Source: Deltaproteobacteria bacterium (lineage in GTDB: Bacteria; Myxococcota; Polyangia; Haliangiales; Haliangiaceae). From it: a DNA stretch of 20,526 nucleotides. The notes under the pieces are model-generated. The model was not told the origin of the DNA. It ran no database searches and was given only the letters and a program-made list of their open reading frames with translations. The number at the start of each line of letters is the position of its first letter. Positions within the stretch are counted from its first letter, which is position 1. The stretch is from positions 1 through 20,526 of the forward strand of contig JAGSPR010000187.1 in assembly GCA_018262455.1 (NCBI GenBank), read 5' to 3'. Shown here piece by piece: positions 1 through 8,564 of this stretch. Both the position numbers and the translations under genes were made by a program.

Positions 1-1619
1 TCCGCGTAGATCTCGGAGGCGCCGACCGTTTGCGACACGCCCTCCCTTCCGAACGGATCATCCGACGAGCCCGCGTCGACGACGAGCCGCGCGTGGACCA
101 GCGGCGTTGCGCCATTCGGCCACATCAAGATCGTCAGCCCGTTGTCCTGCGTGTAGCGTTGTGCGCGCGGGCGCAGCGAAGCAGGCGGCGCTGGCAGGGG
201 CTTGTCGGCCAACGAGCGGTCCACCTGCGTGCCGTGGTGCTCCACGACGCCGCTGAACCTACCGCCCCCGACGACGTGGCTGGAACCGCTCGGCTCGACC
301 AGGAGGTAGCGTGCGCGAGAGGTCGACAGCCAGTGCTCGGCGAGAGTGCGAGTGGCGCTTGGCGTCGCCGCAGCGAGCTCCTTGATCCAGCCTATCACCG
401 AGCCGTTCGGCTCGAACTGCAGGGCATCCGAGTACAGCTGGTTTCGCCCGGCGAGTGATTCCCATCGCGCAAGGAGAGTCTCGACCTCGGCCTCCCACCG
501 CCGCACCCAGCCGGTCGTCTCGCGGTCATCACCCGGTTGCGAGACTCGGTACAGCGTGTCGCGCAGCGCGCTCCCAAGGCGAGCCTTTGCCTCTCCGAGA
601 TCGCTGGCAGAGTTGAGGACGATGATCACGCCGAGCACCGGTGCTCGTGGTCCGCCGAAGATCTGCGTCGAGGCCGAATGGCCCCAGTGGTACGTGAACG
701 CGTAGGCTTCGAGACTGCCGGCGAGCGATCTCCACGCGATCGCGAGCAGCCGGTAGTCGGACGTCGACATTGGGGGCAACGGCCACGTGATCAACAGCGT
801 CGGCTCATCCACCCCGCCCCGCAGCTTCACCGTTCCTGGTTGCGGCGGCGCGAGCGGGGTCGCCGCAGCCGGCGCCGCGATCCGCCTCGGTACGCGTCCG
901 AACTGCCGCGCGACGGCTCGTTGGAGCGCCGGCACGTCGACCGCGCCGCTGATCGCGACGATCGTCGTCCCGCGCCGGTACGGTCCGACGAGGAACGCGC
1001 AGACATCCTCGTAGGTGATGTTCGCGACGGTCTCGCTCGAATCGACGCGCCGGTACGGATGCCCAGCGGGATAGATTGCCTCGTGGACTTGCCGGAGTAG
1101 CTCGCTGCCGCCACCACCAGCGTGCTGCCGCAGCTCGTTGCGCACTACCTCCCGCTCGCGATCGAACAGCACGCGCGGGATCCCCGCGCAACCGGTCGAG
1201 ATCCGCTCCGCCTCGACGCGCATCAGGTCCTCCAGAGCTGAGGGTAGCGCGAGCGTCTCGTAGGTCGTGTAGTCGGTCGTTGTCTGCGCGTTGAACGACA
1301 GCGCGACGCGGCCGAGCTGGCCATCGAGCGATGTCTTGATCCCGTCGCGCGTGACCTCGACCTCGGTCAGTAGGTGCTCGACCAGATGCGCGAGCCCTTC
1401 TTTGCCCACGGGATCATCGATCGAGCCGACGGGGTATCGCACGTCGAGTCGGATCACGTTCGCACTCGGCTCTGGCAGCACGACGAACCGGTAGCCACGA
1501 TCCGTGTCGAACATCGTGCCCGAAGTGTGCACGTTGAGCCGACGATCCGGATCAGGCGGCTTGAACATCGTCCCACAACCCACCGCCGTCACGATCAGCA
1601 ACCGTACCCAGAACACCAT
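1..1619 (-). CDS. M16-family zinc metallopeptidase, lipoprotein (3' end outside window)
   Basis: The frame stays open from the start at 1619 to base 1, giving about 539 residues with the C-terminus missing. A hydrophobic N-terminus (MVFWVRLLIVTAVGCG) ends in Cys15, suggesting a lipoprotein, although the lipobox is not ideal. The inverse zinc motif HLVEH lies at residues 78-82 and is followed about 80 residues later by EREVVRNE; its last Glu (about 162) fits the third zinc ligand of pitrilysin-type M16 enzymes. Near residue 490 a second M16 half begins (DNGLTILMWPNG, then GREGVSQTVGASE). There HxxEH is replaced by QTVGA, so this half is predicted to be inactive, as in other two-half M16 proteins. 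Likely role: peptide degradation in the periplasm or at the outer membrane. A GTG at 1631 is an alternative start; neither has a clear Shine-Dalgarno sequence. Confidence 0.85.
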   Translation of the reverse strand, partial: MVFWVRLLIVTAVGCGTMFKPPDPDRRLNVHTSGTMFDTDRGYRFVVLPEPSANVIRLDVRYPVGSIDDPVGKEGLAHLVEHLLTEVEVTRDGIKTSLDGQLGRVALSFNAQTTTDYTTYETLALPSALEDLMRVEAERISTGCAGIPRVLFDREREVVRNELRQHAGGGGSELLRQVHEAIYPAGHPYRRVDSSETVANITYEDVCAFLVGPYRRGTTIVAISGAVDVPALQRAVARQFGRVPRRIAAPAAATPLAPPQPGTVKLRGGVDEPTLLITWPLPPMSTSDYRLLAIAWRSLAGSLEAYAFTYHWGHSASTQIFGGPRAPVLGVIIVLNSASDLGEAKARLGSALRDTLYRVSQPGDDRETTGWVRRWEAEVETLLARWESLAGRNQLYSDALQFEPNGSVIGWIKELAAATPSATRTLAEHWLSTSRARYLLVEPSGSSHVVGGGRFSGVVEHHGTQVDRSLADKPLPAPPASLRPRAQRYTQDNGLTILMWPNGATPLVHARLVVDAGSSDDPFGREGVSQTVGASEIYA

Positions 1620-1937
1620 CAGGCGAGGCACCAGCAGCCGGGCCGCGACGCAATCAGCCCCTTGGGTGCAGCAAGACGCTGCACCTGCGGGGAGGCAGGT
1701 CTCGAAAGAGATCCACGGCAAGCAGGATGTCTAGGCGACGGGACGCGCCGAAATCCGACATGCTGCGGGGTGTTTCTCGACCACAGCAGCGATGCTCGGC
1801 CTCCGGTCACGCTCGCCAGGTGCGGCAGCGCGAGGAAGCCGCGGACAGCTCGAGTTGGCCGTCAGCAAGCAAGCTCGCGAGCATGTCCCAGTTGAGCTAT
1901 CGCGAGCAGCTGACGAAGCTGACCGCGAAGTGAGCCG
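1620..1937. other. Intergenic gap, 318 bp, with one dispersed repeat
   Basis: No convincing gene is seen on either strand. The gap lies between the end of the nine-domain CarboxypepD_reg-like gene and the start of the M16 gene, both on the minus strand. Its only notable content is the 59-column sequence at 1846-1904, which recurs at 12619-12676. The promoter of the M16 gene should lie here, but no clear -35/-10 pair was found. Confidence 0.6.
1846..1904 (+). repeat. Dispersed intergenic repeat, copy 1
   Basis: Aligned by eye with 12619-12676, 53 of 59 columns are identical, with one single-base gap and five substitutions. The copy begins CAGCTCGAGTTGG and ends GAGCTATCGCG. Flanking sequence outside these limits does not align. 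Downstream of the gap, one plus-strand frame keeps similar residues in both copies (SKLASMSQLSYR here, SMVASMSEVSYR in copy 2), so a decayed coding origin is possible. Confidence 0.7.
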
Positions 1938-4777
1938 CTACCACTTCACCGACGTCACGGTCGCATCGACCTTCGCACCTGCGCGGTCGAGCGAGAGCTG
2001 GACGGTCTGACCGACATCGATGCTGCCGCTCGCGAGCAGCTGGGAGCCGATGAGCGGCGTCAGCTGCGCGACGTCGCGGCCGCTGATCGACACGACGCGA
2101 TCACCGATCTGCACGCCGGCCGCTGCCGCCGGTCCACCGTCGCGGACGGCGACGATCATCAGCTTGTCGCCGTCGGGCACGGTCGTCATGCCGAACGTGC
2201 CGGCGTCGCCGTTGCGCGGCGGCACGACCTCGATCGTGCCGACGTCGACGTGCTGACCCTCGGCGACCGTGTAGTCGCGTGTGCCGAGCGGCTGGAATGC
2301 GTCCTTCGGCACGATCGCCACCTTGCCCTTGCCGACCGCCACGCGCTCGATGCGGAAATGCCCGGTGGCGTCGGTCGTCGGCATGTGGCCGGTCATCACG
2401 TCGCTCATGTTGCGCGACGAGAACGTGTCCGTACCGGCGAACGCGGCGACGCCGGCTACCGGTTGCTTCGTCAGCACGTTCACGACGACGCCGGTCACGG
2501 TTGCCCAGCCCGTCAGCTTGAAGTCGAGCTGCGTCGGCCCGGCCGGGATCTCGACGCTCGCGTTGGCGGTTCCCTTGTCGCTGTCGACACTGCACTTGTA
2601 CGAGCCGGGCTTGAGTCGGTCGATCGAGTACGCACCGGTCTTGTCGTCGACGTGTTGCTGGCCGTCGTCTCGCGCAGCGTGACACTCGATGTCGTAGGTC
2701 GCGACGGGCGCGCCCTGGAGCGTCACGTTGCCCGACAGCGTGCCGAGTGCGGCCAGCGTGATCGTGACGGTGTCGCCGAGCTTCACGTCCGGCTTCTCGG
2801 CGTGGCTCGTGCCCTTCGGTCCCTCGACGCTGAGGCTGTAGTTGCCCTTGCGTAGCTTCGTGATCACGAACTGACCATCGGCGCCGGTCAGCACCGGCGT
2901 GTGATTGCCGCCCATCCAGCGCGTCGCGCGCTCGGGCATGTTCGCATCTTTGTCCTTCGACACGCGCTGCGCGGTGACCCAGGCATCGGGTGCAGGCTTG
3001 CCGTCGCTGGTGAACACCGTGCCGCGGATCGTCCCGACGCGGGCGTCGACGGATCCCGGGCGCGCACGCGCACCTTGCCGGGCTCGAGCCCGACAACCTT
3101 GAACGTGCCGTCAGTCGCCGTCGTCGCACTCGAGCGATCGCCGGGGCCGAACGAGATACTCATGTTCCGGTCCTCGCCGAGCGAGTCGACATTGACGCGC
3201 CCGCCGGCGACCGGAGCGCCGTTCGAATCAAGGACGCGCCCGCTGACCGACGCGCGCGCCTCGAGCTTGACGGTGACGCCGGAGACATCGGCCTCCGCGA
3301 CCACGACGGGCTGCTCGCCGGCGTGACCGCTCGGCGCCATCGCCTTCACCTTGAATGCGCCCGACGGCACGTTGTTCAGCGTGAATGCACCGCTCGCATC
3401 GGTCTCGCCGTGGACGAGCATCAGCTTGGCGGCGTCGAACATGTTCGCGATGCCGACCTGGCCGGCCAGCTCGAGGCTGATCTGCGCGCTCACCATCGGC
3501 GGCTCGACGTGGCCGGCGACGGTGACGCCCGCCGAGATCTCGACGACGACGCCCTCGACATCCTTGTCGACGACCTCGACGGTCTTGCCGACCTCGGGGA
3601 CGGCGCCCTCACCGACCGCGAACAGCATGTAGGCCGCGGGCTTGACCCCGACGATCTCGAACGAGCCATCCTTGGCGCTCGGCTCGAGTGCGATGCCGAA
3701 GGCCTTCGCCGCGATCGAGAACGCGCCGAGCGTGATGCCGGCCAGCGGCTCGTCTGGCTTGCCCTTGCGCACGACCTTGCCGGAGATCGAGTACGCGCGA
3801 TCGACCAGCACGCGGACGCCCTCGACCTGCTCGCCGATGCCGACGTCGACCGCGGTGGGGCTCGACGTCGCGTAGCCGCGTCCGAGTGCGCTGAGCTCGA
3901 TCGTGCCCGAGCCCAGGCTGCGCATCTGGAAGTTGCCGTTGTCGTCGGACATCGCGGTCGAGCCGTCACCGCGGGAACCGTGGCCCCCTTCGGCGCGGAT
4001 CAGCGCGCCGGGGACCGGCTTGCCGCTGTCGCGCGCGACGACCTGGCCGCGGATGATCGCACCGGGGATCAGCGAGAAGTCGGTGGTGATCGGTTTGCCG
4101 GCGAGCTCGATGCGCTTGCGCGCGTGCGTGTAGTCGTCGTGCGCCGCGTCGAGCTCGAACGAGCCGTCGGGCAGCGTCAGCTCGTACGTGCCGTCGCTCT
4201 TCGTCGTCGTGACCAGATCGGCGTGGCCGCTGAGATCCGGAATCTGGCCCTTCGTCGCGGTGATCCGCGCATCGCCGATCGGTCCGCCGCCGACATCGGT
4301 CACCGTGCCGTGCACGATCGTGCCGCCGGCGGTCAGGACGAGGTTCACGCCGTCGCGTTGCTCGCCGGCGGCGACCGTGACCTTGCCGCCATCGCCTGGG
4401 AGATAGCCGCTCGCCGTCGCCGCGGCGACGTACGAGCCGGGCATCACGCGCGGCACCTTCCAGGCGCCATTCGCATCGGTGACGGCGACCAGCGTCGGCA
4501 TGTCCGACTTCATGAACATCGCCATCAGCTCGGCGGGTGCGAGCGAGACGACCGCGTTCGGCACCGGGGCGCCGCTGGAGGCGCGCGTCACCTTGCCGGC
4601 AAGCGATGCGGGCTGTGCCGGTCCGTCCTTCGCGCGATGGGCGCCCAGCGTCGTCGAGTGAGCAGCGCTGCCGCCGTTCGCCGCCGATGTGTGCTTGCTC
4701 GAGGAGCCGCAGGACTTCCACGCCAACAGCGCGACCGCGAGGACGACGCCAATTCCGACCGCGACGATGCGACGCAC
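1938..4777 (-). CDS. Nine-domain CarboxypepD_reg-like protein with C-terminal PDZ (frameshifted)
   Basis: The start is GTG at 4777, with an N-terminal hydrophobic segment (IVAVGIGVVLAVALLAW) followed by a Ser/Gly/His linker, so the protein is exported and probably membrane-anchored. I count about nine beta-sandwich repeats of the carboxypeptidase regulatory-like type, each opening with a G-x-V-strand (GKVTRA, GTVTDV, GQVVAR, GKVVRK, GHVEPP, GRVLDS, GTVFTS, GNVTLQ, GVVVNV) and carrying D-x-G-x-F/Y plus PGxY/xLxPG elements. A PDZ-like domain closes the protein (GGPAAAAGVQIGDRVVSISG). The reading frame breaks near 3050-3060: upstream ends VRVRAR in one frame and resumes VDARVGTIRGTVF in another. 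One extra base, for example in the GGG run, would restore about 946 residues. This could be a sequencing error or a real lesion. The role is probably adhesion or structural at the envelope; no enzyme motif is seen. Confidence 0.8.
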
Positions 4778-4885
4778 GGGCGGATGGTAAGACTTCTCAT
4801 TCGCAACGCCAGTCCTCGAGTCGCGATTCGCTCGGGTTCGGCGACGGAGGGAGCCGCGGTGCTGCGCAGCATGGCTAGGATCGGA

Positions 4886-5894
4886 TCACCTCCGCGGCGG
4901 GGGCTCGATCGTCACCGTCAGCGCCGCGGCGCCCGCGAGCACGTGGCGTCGCTGACCCTGTTCGCCATTGGGCCCCTGCGCCCGCAGGTCGTAGGGTAGG
5001 GAGGCGTCGATCTGTGTGAACGCGAAGCGGCCGCGATCGTCGGTGACGACCACCGCGAGCCCCACAGGAGAGCTGCCGCGGTGAACTTCGGATTCTCGGG
5101 TGTGTACGTCACGAGCGCACCGGGCACCGGCTTTCCATCGTCGGTCGTGACGACACCGGCGAGCTCTCCGTCCACGAACGTCGTCGCGATCCGCACGTCG
5201 GTGACGAGCTGTCCCAGCGCGACCGTCGCGGTCGCGCTGCCGATCGGCTGCTTGCTGCGATCGGTGAAGTACGCCGGGAACGAACGGTTGTCGTAACCGA
5301 ACACGTCGAGGACGTAGGTCCCCGGCGGCAGGCCACCGAGCTGGAAGCGTCCCTTGGCATCGCTGATCACGGGCCCGATCGGAGTCGTGTCGTTGACGAG
5401 CCTGCAGACGACGATGCGCCACGGCAGCGGACGTCCTGCCGCGTTCATCACGATCCCGGTGATGCTCCCAAGCCCCGGGATCTCGAAGCGCACGGGCTCG
5501 CTCGTCGGAACGACTAGATCGCGGCTCGCCACTCCAGGGATCCTCGGACGCAACCGTTTCAGCTCGCCCGCGACCATCCCGGAGATGCGGCAGCGACCGT
5601 GGTCGTCGGTGGACCGAGGACGTCGATCACTTCGACGATCAGCTGGGGATGCTGCGGGTCCAGACGACGATCGATCTCGTCGAGTGTCGCGACCGGGACC
5701 GCCGGCGCGCCTTTGGGCGGAGCACCGCGCGGTCCGGGACGCAGCGCGATAGACGACGTGGCCGTTACCTCAGACGTGGGCCGCTGGTGCGACATGCTCG
5801 ATGTGCGGCGATCGCCATCTCCATCACGTCCGCGCAGCGCGAGTGCGACGACGATCGCGGTGATGACGGCCGCGCCGAGCAGCAGCACGCGCAC
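4886..5894 (-). CDS. CarboxypepD_reg-like exported protein (two frameshifts)
   Basis: The GTG start at 5894 gives MRVLLLGAAVITAIVVALALRG, a signal anchor. A second GTG at 5888 has a better-placed AGGGGG upstream. The product has about three CarboxypepD_reg-like units: one ending DDHGRCRISGMVAGE, one with GSITGIVMNAAGRPLP and SDAKGRFQLGGLPPGTY, and one with GELAGVVTTDDGKPVPGA and TDDRGRFAFTQI. These pieces lie in three frames. Breaks near 5605-5615 and 5060-5075 each need one inserted base, for example in the CCCC run at 5060-5063, to give a single protein of about 335 residues. It is a shorter relative of the nine-domain gene downstream (108-bp gap, same strand), so the two may form one transcription unit with the TPR lipoprotein gene upstream. 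Whether the gene is broken or misread is unresolved. Confidence 0.7.
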
Positions 5895-5928
5895 CCCCTA
5901 TTCGATCACGTGCACGAAGCCGTGCGGA

Positions 5929-6840
5929 TCATCCTCGCTCGCCGCGGATGATCCCGCGCTCGAGCGTGCGTGCGTCGTCCACCCGTCCGGTCCGGCGATA
6001 CGCCTCGAGCAACAGCTTGGCCGCGAGCGGGGCGTCCTCGTGATCGGCGTGATGAGCGACGATGTCCTGAAGATACGGGATCACCTCGTCGAGATGATCG
6101 TAGCGACGATAGATCGTCGCCGCGAGGAACTGCAGGCTGACGCGCTCGTCGTCGTTGGGATCGCGGAGGAGGCCCGCATAGGCGGCCAGCGCGCCGAGCA
6201 GCTGCCGCTCGCGATCCGGGATCGGACGCGGCCGAGGCTTGCTGTCACCTGCCGGTACGTCGAGCGGCGGATCGAGCGAGATCGCCTTGTTCCAGCTCAG
6301 CACCGCGCTGTACGCCGACTCCAGTTTCAGCTTGGCGTCGAGCTTGCCGTTCGCGTTGGCCGCGGTGAACGCACGCGCGGCTCGCTCCCACAGAGCGGCC
6401 TGCTCGCGCGGGCGACGCTCGCGCTCGGCGCGCGTCCACAGCAGCTCGGCCTCGTAGTACTGGATGGCCGAGACGTCATCGGCGTCAGGGAACGCCGACA
6501 GGTGCAGCTCGTACAACCGCTCGGCGTCCGCGAGCTGGGCGGGGTCACCGTTGGCCTGTGCGTGCAGCGTGCGCGCGCGCTCGCTCGACAGCTCGGCAGC
6601 ATCGTCGTGGCAGGCCTTCGCCTCGCTCGCCGGCAATTTGTCTCGCAGCGCGATCCATAACCGAACGAGCTGCTCGATCTGCGCGACGGACCGCTCGGTG
6701 CGCGCGATCGTGGACTGGCGCCGGCATGCGTCGCGGTCGATCTCGATCGTGGTCGTGGCCTGGGTCGGAGCGACGGGCCGCCGGGCTGGCGCCGGCGGCG
6801 CACACGCTGCGATGAAGACAACCGCGATCACGCGAGCCAT
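5929..6840 (-). CDS. Putative lipoprotein with TPR-like helices
   Basis: I place the start at ATG 6840 because it gives a clean lipoprotein signal, MARVIAVVFIAAC with lipobox IAAC; an in-frame upstream start at 6945 would add an arginine- and proline-rich leader with no signal character. A GAGG lies about 11 bases upstream. The mature protein (303 residues in all) is mostly alpha-helical with repeated Ala/Leu/Tyr spacing (SAIQYYEAELLWTRA, QFLAATIYRRYDHLDE, APLAAKLLLEAYRRTGR), typical of tetratricopeptide-type scaffolds that count or bind partners in the periplasm. No catalytic motif is seen. The stop is 34 bases from the start of the next minus-strand gene, so co-transcription is likely. Confidence 0.75.
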   Translation of the reverse strand: MARVIAVVFIAACAPPAPARRPVAPTQATTTIEIDRDACRRQSTIARTERSVAQIEQLVRLWIALRDKLPASEAKACHDDAAELSSERARTLHAQANGDPAQLADAERLYELHLSAFPDADDVSAIQYYEAELLWTRAERERRPREQAALWERAARAFTAANANGKLDAKLKLESAYSAVLSWNKAISLDPPLDVPAGDSKPRPRPIPDRERQLLGALAAYAGLLRDPNDDERVSLQFLAATIYRRYDHLDEVIPYLQDIVAHHADHEDAPLAAKLLLEAYRRTGRVDDARTLERGIIRGERG

Positions 6841-6904
6841 GCACCATCGACACCTCGCGGCGCCATGGGTTCCCGCTGATCGTCGTGGATCCGGATCCGG
6901 CTGT

Positions 6905-7207
6905 TCACCGCGGGGAAGCCAGACCGGGGTTGATCTGCAGCGCAACGTTGCGGCGGGACACGTCCGAGATCGGCTGCTCCGAGATGCGAGTGTCCGGCGC
7001 GAACACGAACATCGTGTCGAGATCCTTGATGTGTTGCTCGATACCCCTGGTCGTGTGGCCGTCCGGCCAGTGAACGATGATGTCGTCGGAGTGGCTGCGG
7101 TCCAACTCGCCCCACCTCTGGTTGCTGAAAACGTTGAAGAGGTCGTCGAACGTGGCGAGATGCTCCGCTACCTGGGGGGCCTCGCTCGTCTCTCCGCTGG
7201 CCTGCAT
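6905..7207 (-). pseudogene. SnoaL-like / NTF2-fold protein, 3'-truncated
   Basis: The ATG at 7207 opens 100 residues: MQASGETSEAPQVAEHLATF, then FSNQRWGELDRSHSDDIIVHWPDG and GIEQHIKDLDTMFVFAPDTRI. The pattern (early helix, W, D-x-x-VHWPDG, G-x-x-x-x-x-x-I, F-x-F-P/A-D-T-R) matches the N-terminal part of SnoaL-like polyketide-cyclase/ester-cyclase proteins of the NTF2 fold, which are usually about 130-150 residues. After roughly ISEQ the sequence is supplied by a repeat (6923-6971) also found at 19110 and in part at 8370, and the frame stops soon after. The beta strands that finish the fold are therefore missing. No good Shine-Dalgarno sequence is visible. Non-functional is my inference. Confidence 0.6.
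6923..6971 (+). repeat. AACCCCGG-family repeat, copy A (short)
   Basis: GATCTGCAGCGCAACGTTGC followed by GGCGGGACACGTCCGAGATC matches 19110-19150 with about three differences, and CGTTGCGGCGGGACACGTCC matches 8370-8389 exactly. The left end (ACCGGGGTTGAT) resembles the reverse complement of the AACCCCGG core found in the other copies. The copy forms the 3' end of the truncated SnoaL-like frame. Confidence 0.7.
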
Positions 7208-7324
7208 GGTCGTTGTCCGGACTCGATCTCTCGATTGTTGGATGCGGTTCCAGATCGAGGGCCGCAACATGCTCGCCAAGAGGGCCGAGATGGGCAAGAC
7301 GCTGGCGCAGCTGCGGCGGTAGGC

Positions 7325-7345
7325 GACGGGCGGAGGAGGCCCGTC
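7325..7345 (+). terminator. GC-rich hairpin, possible terminator
   Basis: GACGGGC (7325-7331) and GCCCGTC (7339-7345) form a perfect 7-bp stem with loop GGAGGAG. No T-run follows, so Rho-independent termination is doubtful. It sits in the gap between the divergent SnoaL-like and IPT-lipoprotein genes. Confidence 0.3.
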
Positions 7346-7378
7346 CGCTGCGGCATGCCGTCGATGCAGGCCCAGCCC

Positions 7379-7438
7379 AAGAAAACCTGCACGCTCGGCA
7401 ACGCGCGGTGTCTTCCTCGGGAAAGAGGAGCACTCGCG
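7379..7438 (+). promoter_or_regulatory. Shared 5' leader, copy 1 (box, CGGTGTC, SD hairpin)
   Basis: The leader opens with AAGAAAACCTGCACGC, identical over 16 bases to 14223-14238. CGGTGTC follows at the same spacing as in copy 2. TTCCTC (7413-7418) can pair with GAGGAG (7425-7430; one end pair is G-U) over the loop GGGAAA, burying the Shine-Dalgarno sequence of the lipoprotein gene that starts at 7439. It may be a promoter with a structured 5' UTR; which part matters is not decided by the sequence. Confidence 0.55.
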
Positions 7439-8230
7439 ATGCCGTTTCGAATCCACAAGCTCACCCAGCTGTTCGGCTTGTTAGTCCTCCTCGGGCCGCC
7501 CACGGGCTGTGATGGTGGTGGGGGCCACAGCGTTTCGGACGCCGGCGAGACCGACGCGGCGATCGGCCCGGATAGCCCGATGGCGTGCCGTGCCGCTCCC
7601 ACGATCTCCGCGCTCGGCTCGCATCCCGGTCAGCCGGCCTCGTGCGAGACCCTCTCGATTCAGGGAACGAACCTCGACTGCGCGGGAACGCGGATCGAGC
7701 TGACCACCGACACGGACCCGGCGCTCACCGACGCGGCCGAGATCGTCGCGTCGACGTCCTCGGCGATGACCATCCGCCTGCCGTGGGTGTCTGGGGCGAA
7801 TACCGCGTACCGCGCGCTGGCGGTCCACAACGACGCCGGCACGGCGGGGTTTCCGCTCGTTCCTGCGCTCCCGGTGCAGTCGGCGCTGTCTGGATCGGGG
7901 AGCTGTCCGCCGGGGCCGCGTCCCGCATGCGACTCGCTGCCGCAACTCTCGCCATCGCCGAACGGGTTCGCTCCGCACGTCGGCCCGGCCGGCTCGTGCA
8001 TGACGGTGATCCTGCTCGGCGCGGGCGTCGGCTGTGCGGGCGTTGCGGTCGGCTTTGGCAACGAGCACATGGAGATCGCCGACGCGTATCTCGGCCCGGA
8101 TCGCCTGGCCGTGCGCTTCCCGGCCACGGTCCCTGCCGGGCCCGCCACCTTCGTGCTGACGCTCGAGGGTCACGAGGGCACCGTCGAGTCCACCGACAGG
8201 TTCACGGTTCTCGGTCCGTGCGCACCATGA
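7439..8230 (+). CDS. Putative lipoprotein with two IPT/TIG-like domains
   Basis: The ATG at 7439 has GAGGAG eight bases upstream. The product is 263 residues with signal MPFRIHKLTQLFGLLVLLG and Cys24 (PPTGCDGGGG), although the residues just before it make an unusual lipobox. Two Ig-like IPT/TIG-type units follow: PTISALGSHPGQPASCETLS...IQGTNL, ending near FPLVP, and GFAPHVGPAGSCMTVILLGA, ending DRFTVLGPC. Paired cysteines in each unit could form disulfides outside the cytoplasm. An in-frame ATG at 7353 (MPSMQAQPKKTC) also exists but would place charged sequence before the signal peptide, so I reject it. The gene is convergent with the kinase gene. The role is likely surface binding or structural; no enzyme motif is seen. 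Confidence 0.75.
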   Translation: MPFRIHKLTQLFGLLVLLGPPTGCDGGGGHSVSDAGETDAAIGPDSPMACRAAPTISALGSHPGQPASCETLSIQGTNLDCAGTRIELTTDTDPALTDAAEIVASTSSAMTIRLPWVSGANTAYRALAVHNDAGTAGFPLVPALPVQSALSGSGSCPPGPRPACDSLPQLSPSPNGFAPHVGPAGSCMTVILLGAGVGCAGVAVGFGNEHMEIADAYLGPDRLAVRFPATVPAGPATFVLTLEGHEGTVESTDRFTVLGPCAP

Positions 8231-8564
8231 GATCGCGCACGCGCTGATCGCCACCGAGCGGCTCGCGCTCGACGGCAACCAGGAAGCGCCAGTTCGCGCT
8301 CCTGGTCACGACCGGCGTCGGTGACGACGCGCACGCGCGCCGACTCGTCCGCGTGCCCGCGCGGTTCTTCGTTGCGGCGGGACACGTCCGAGAGCTGTCC
8401 GATGCGATGTCCGCGAATAACCCCGGTCCGGATCATGTCGATGCGATGTCCGACATCCGGACAAAGCACCGATCGAGGTCGTTCGAGTAACCCCGGTCCG
8501 GATCATGGATCATGCCCCCCGGCCAACGTCGCGACGCTGCAGCCGCCCGCCGGACCCCTGTTGC
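8231..8564. other. Convergent intergenic gap, 334 bp, repeat-bearing
   Basis: This gap lies between the 3' ends of the IPT lipoprotein (plus) and the kinase (minus). Bases 8370-8508 are a repeat block. The remaining sequence shows no supported gene. Confidence 0.6.
8370..8508 (+). repeat. AACCCCGG-family repeat, copy B
   Basis: The copy starts CGTTGCGGCGGGACACGTCC and contains two AACCCCGGTCCGGATCAT cores (from 8419 and 8489) plus the inverted repeat GTCCG-ACATC-CGGAC at 8448-8462. It aligns with 19123-19220 except for about 36 extra bases that look like an internal duplication of the core plus GATGCGATGTCCG. Confidence 0.75.

Noticed and set aside
3045..3061. SalI-BamHI-SmaI-like string resembling a cloning polylinker at the frameshift
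   Set aside because: The sites occur by chance in GC-rich DNA; flanking sequence on both sides is continuous coding sequence of the same protein, with no vector sequence.
3323..4999. A 558-residue open frame on the plus strand
   Set aside because: It is antisense to the nine-domain CarboxypepD_reg-like gene and has shadow-frame composition.
8224..8330. HEIAH (HExxH zinc motif) in a plus-strand frame after the IPT lipoprotein gene
   Set aside because: The frame is short, has no start or supporting domain, and ends at a stop within about 100 bases.
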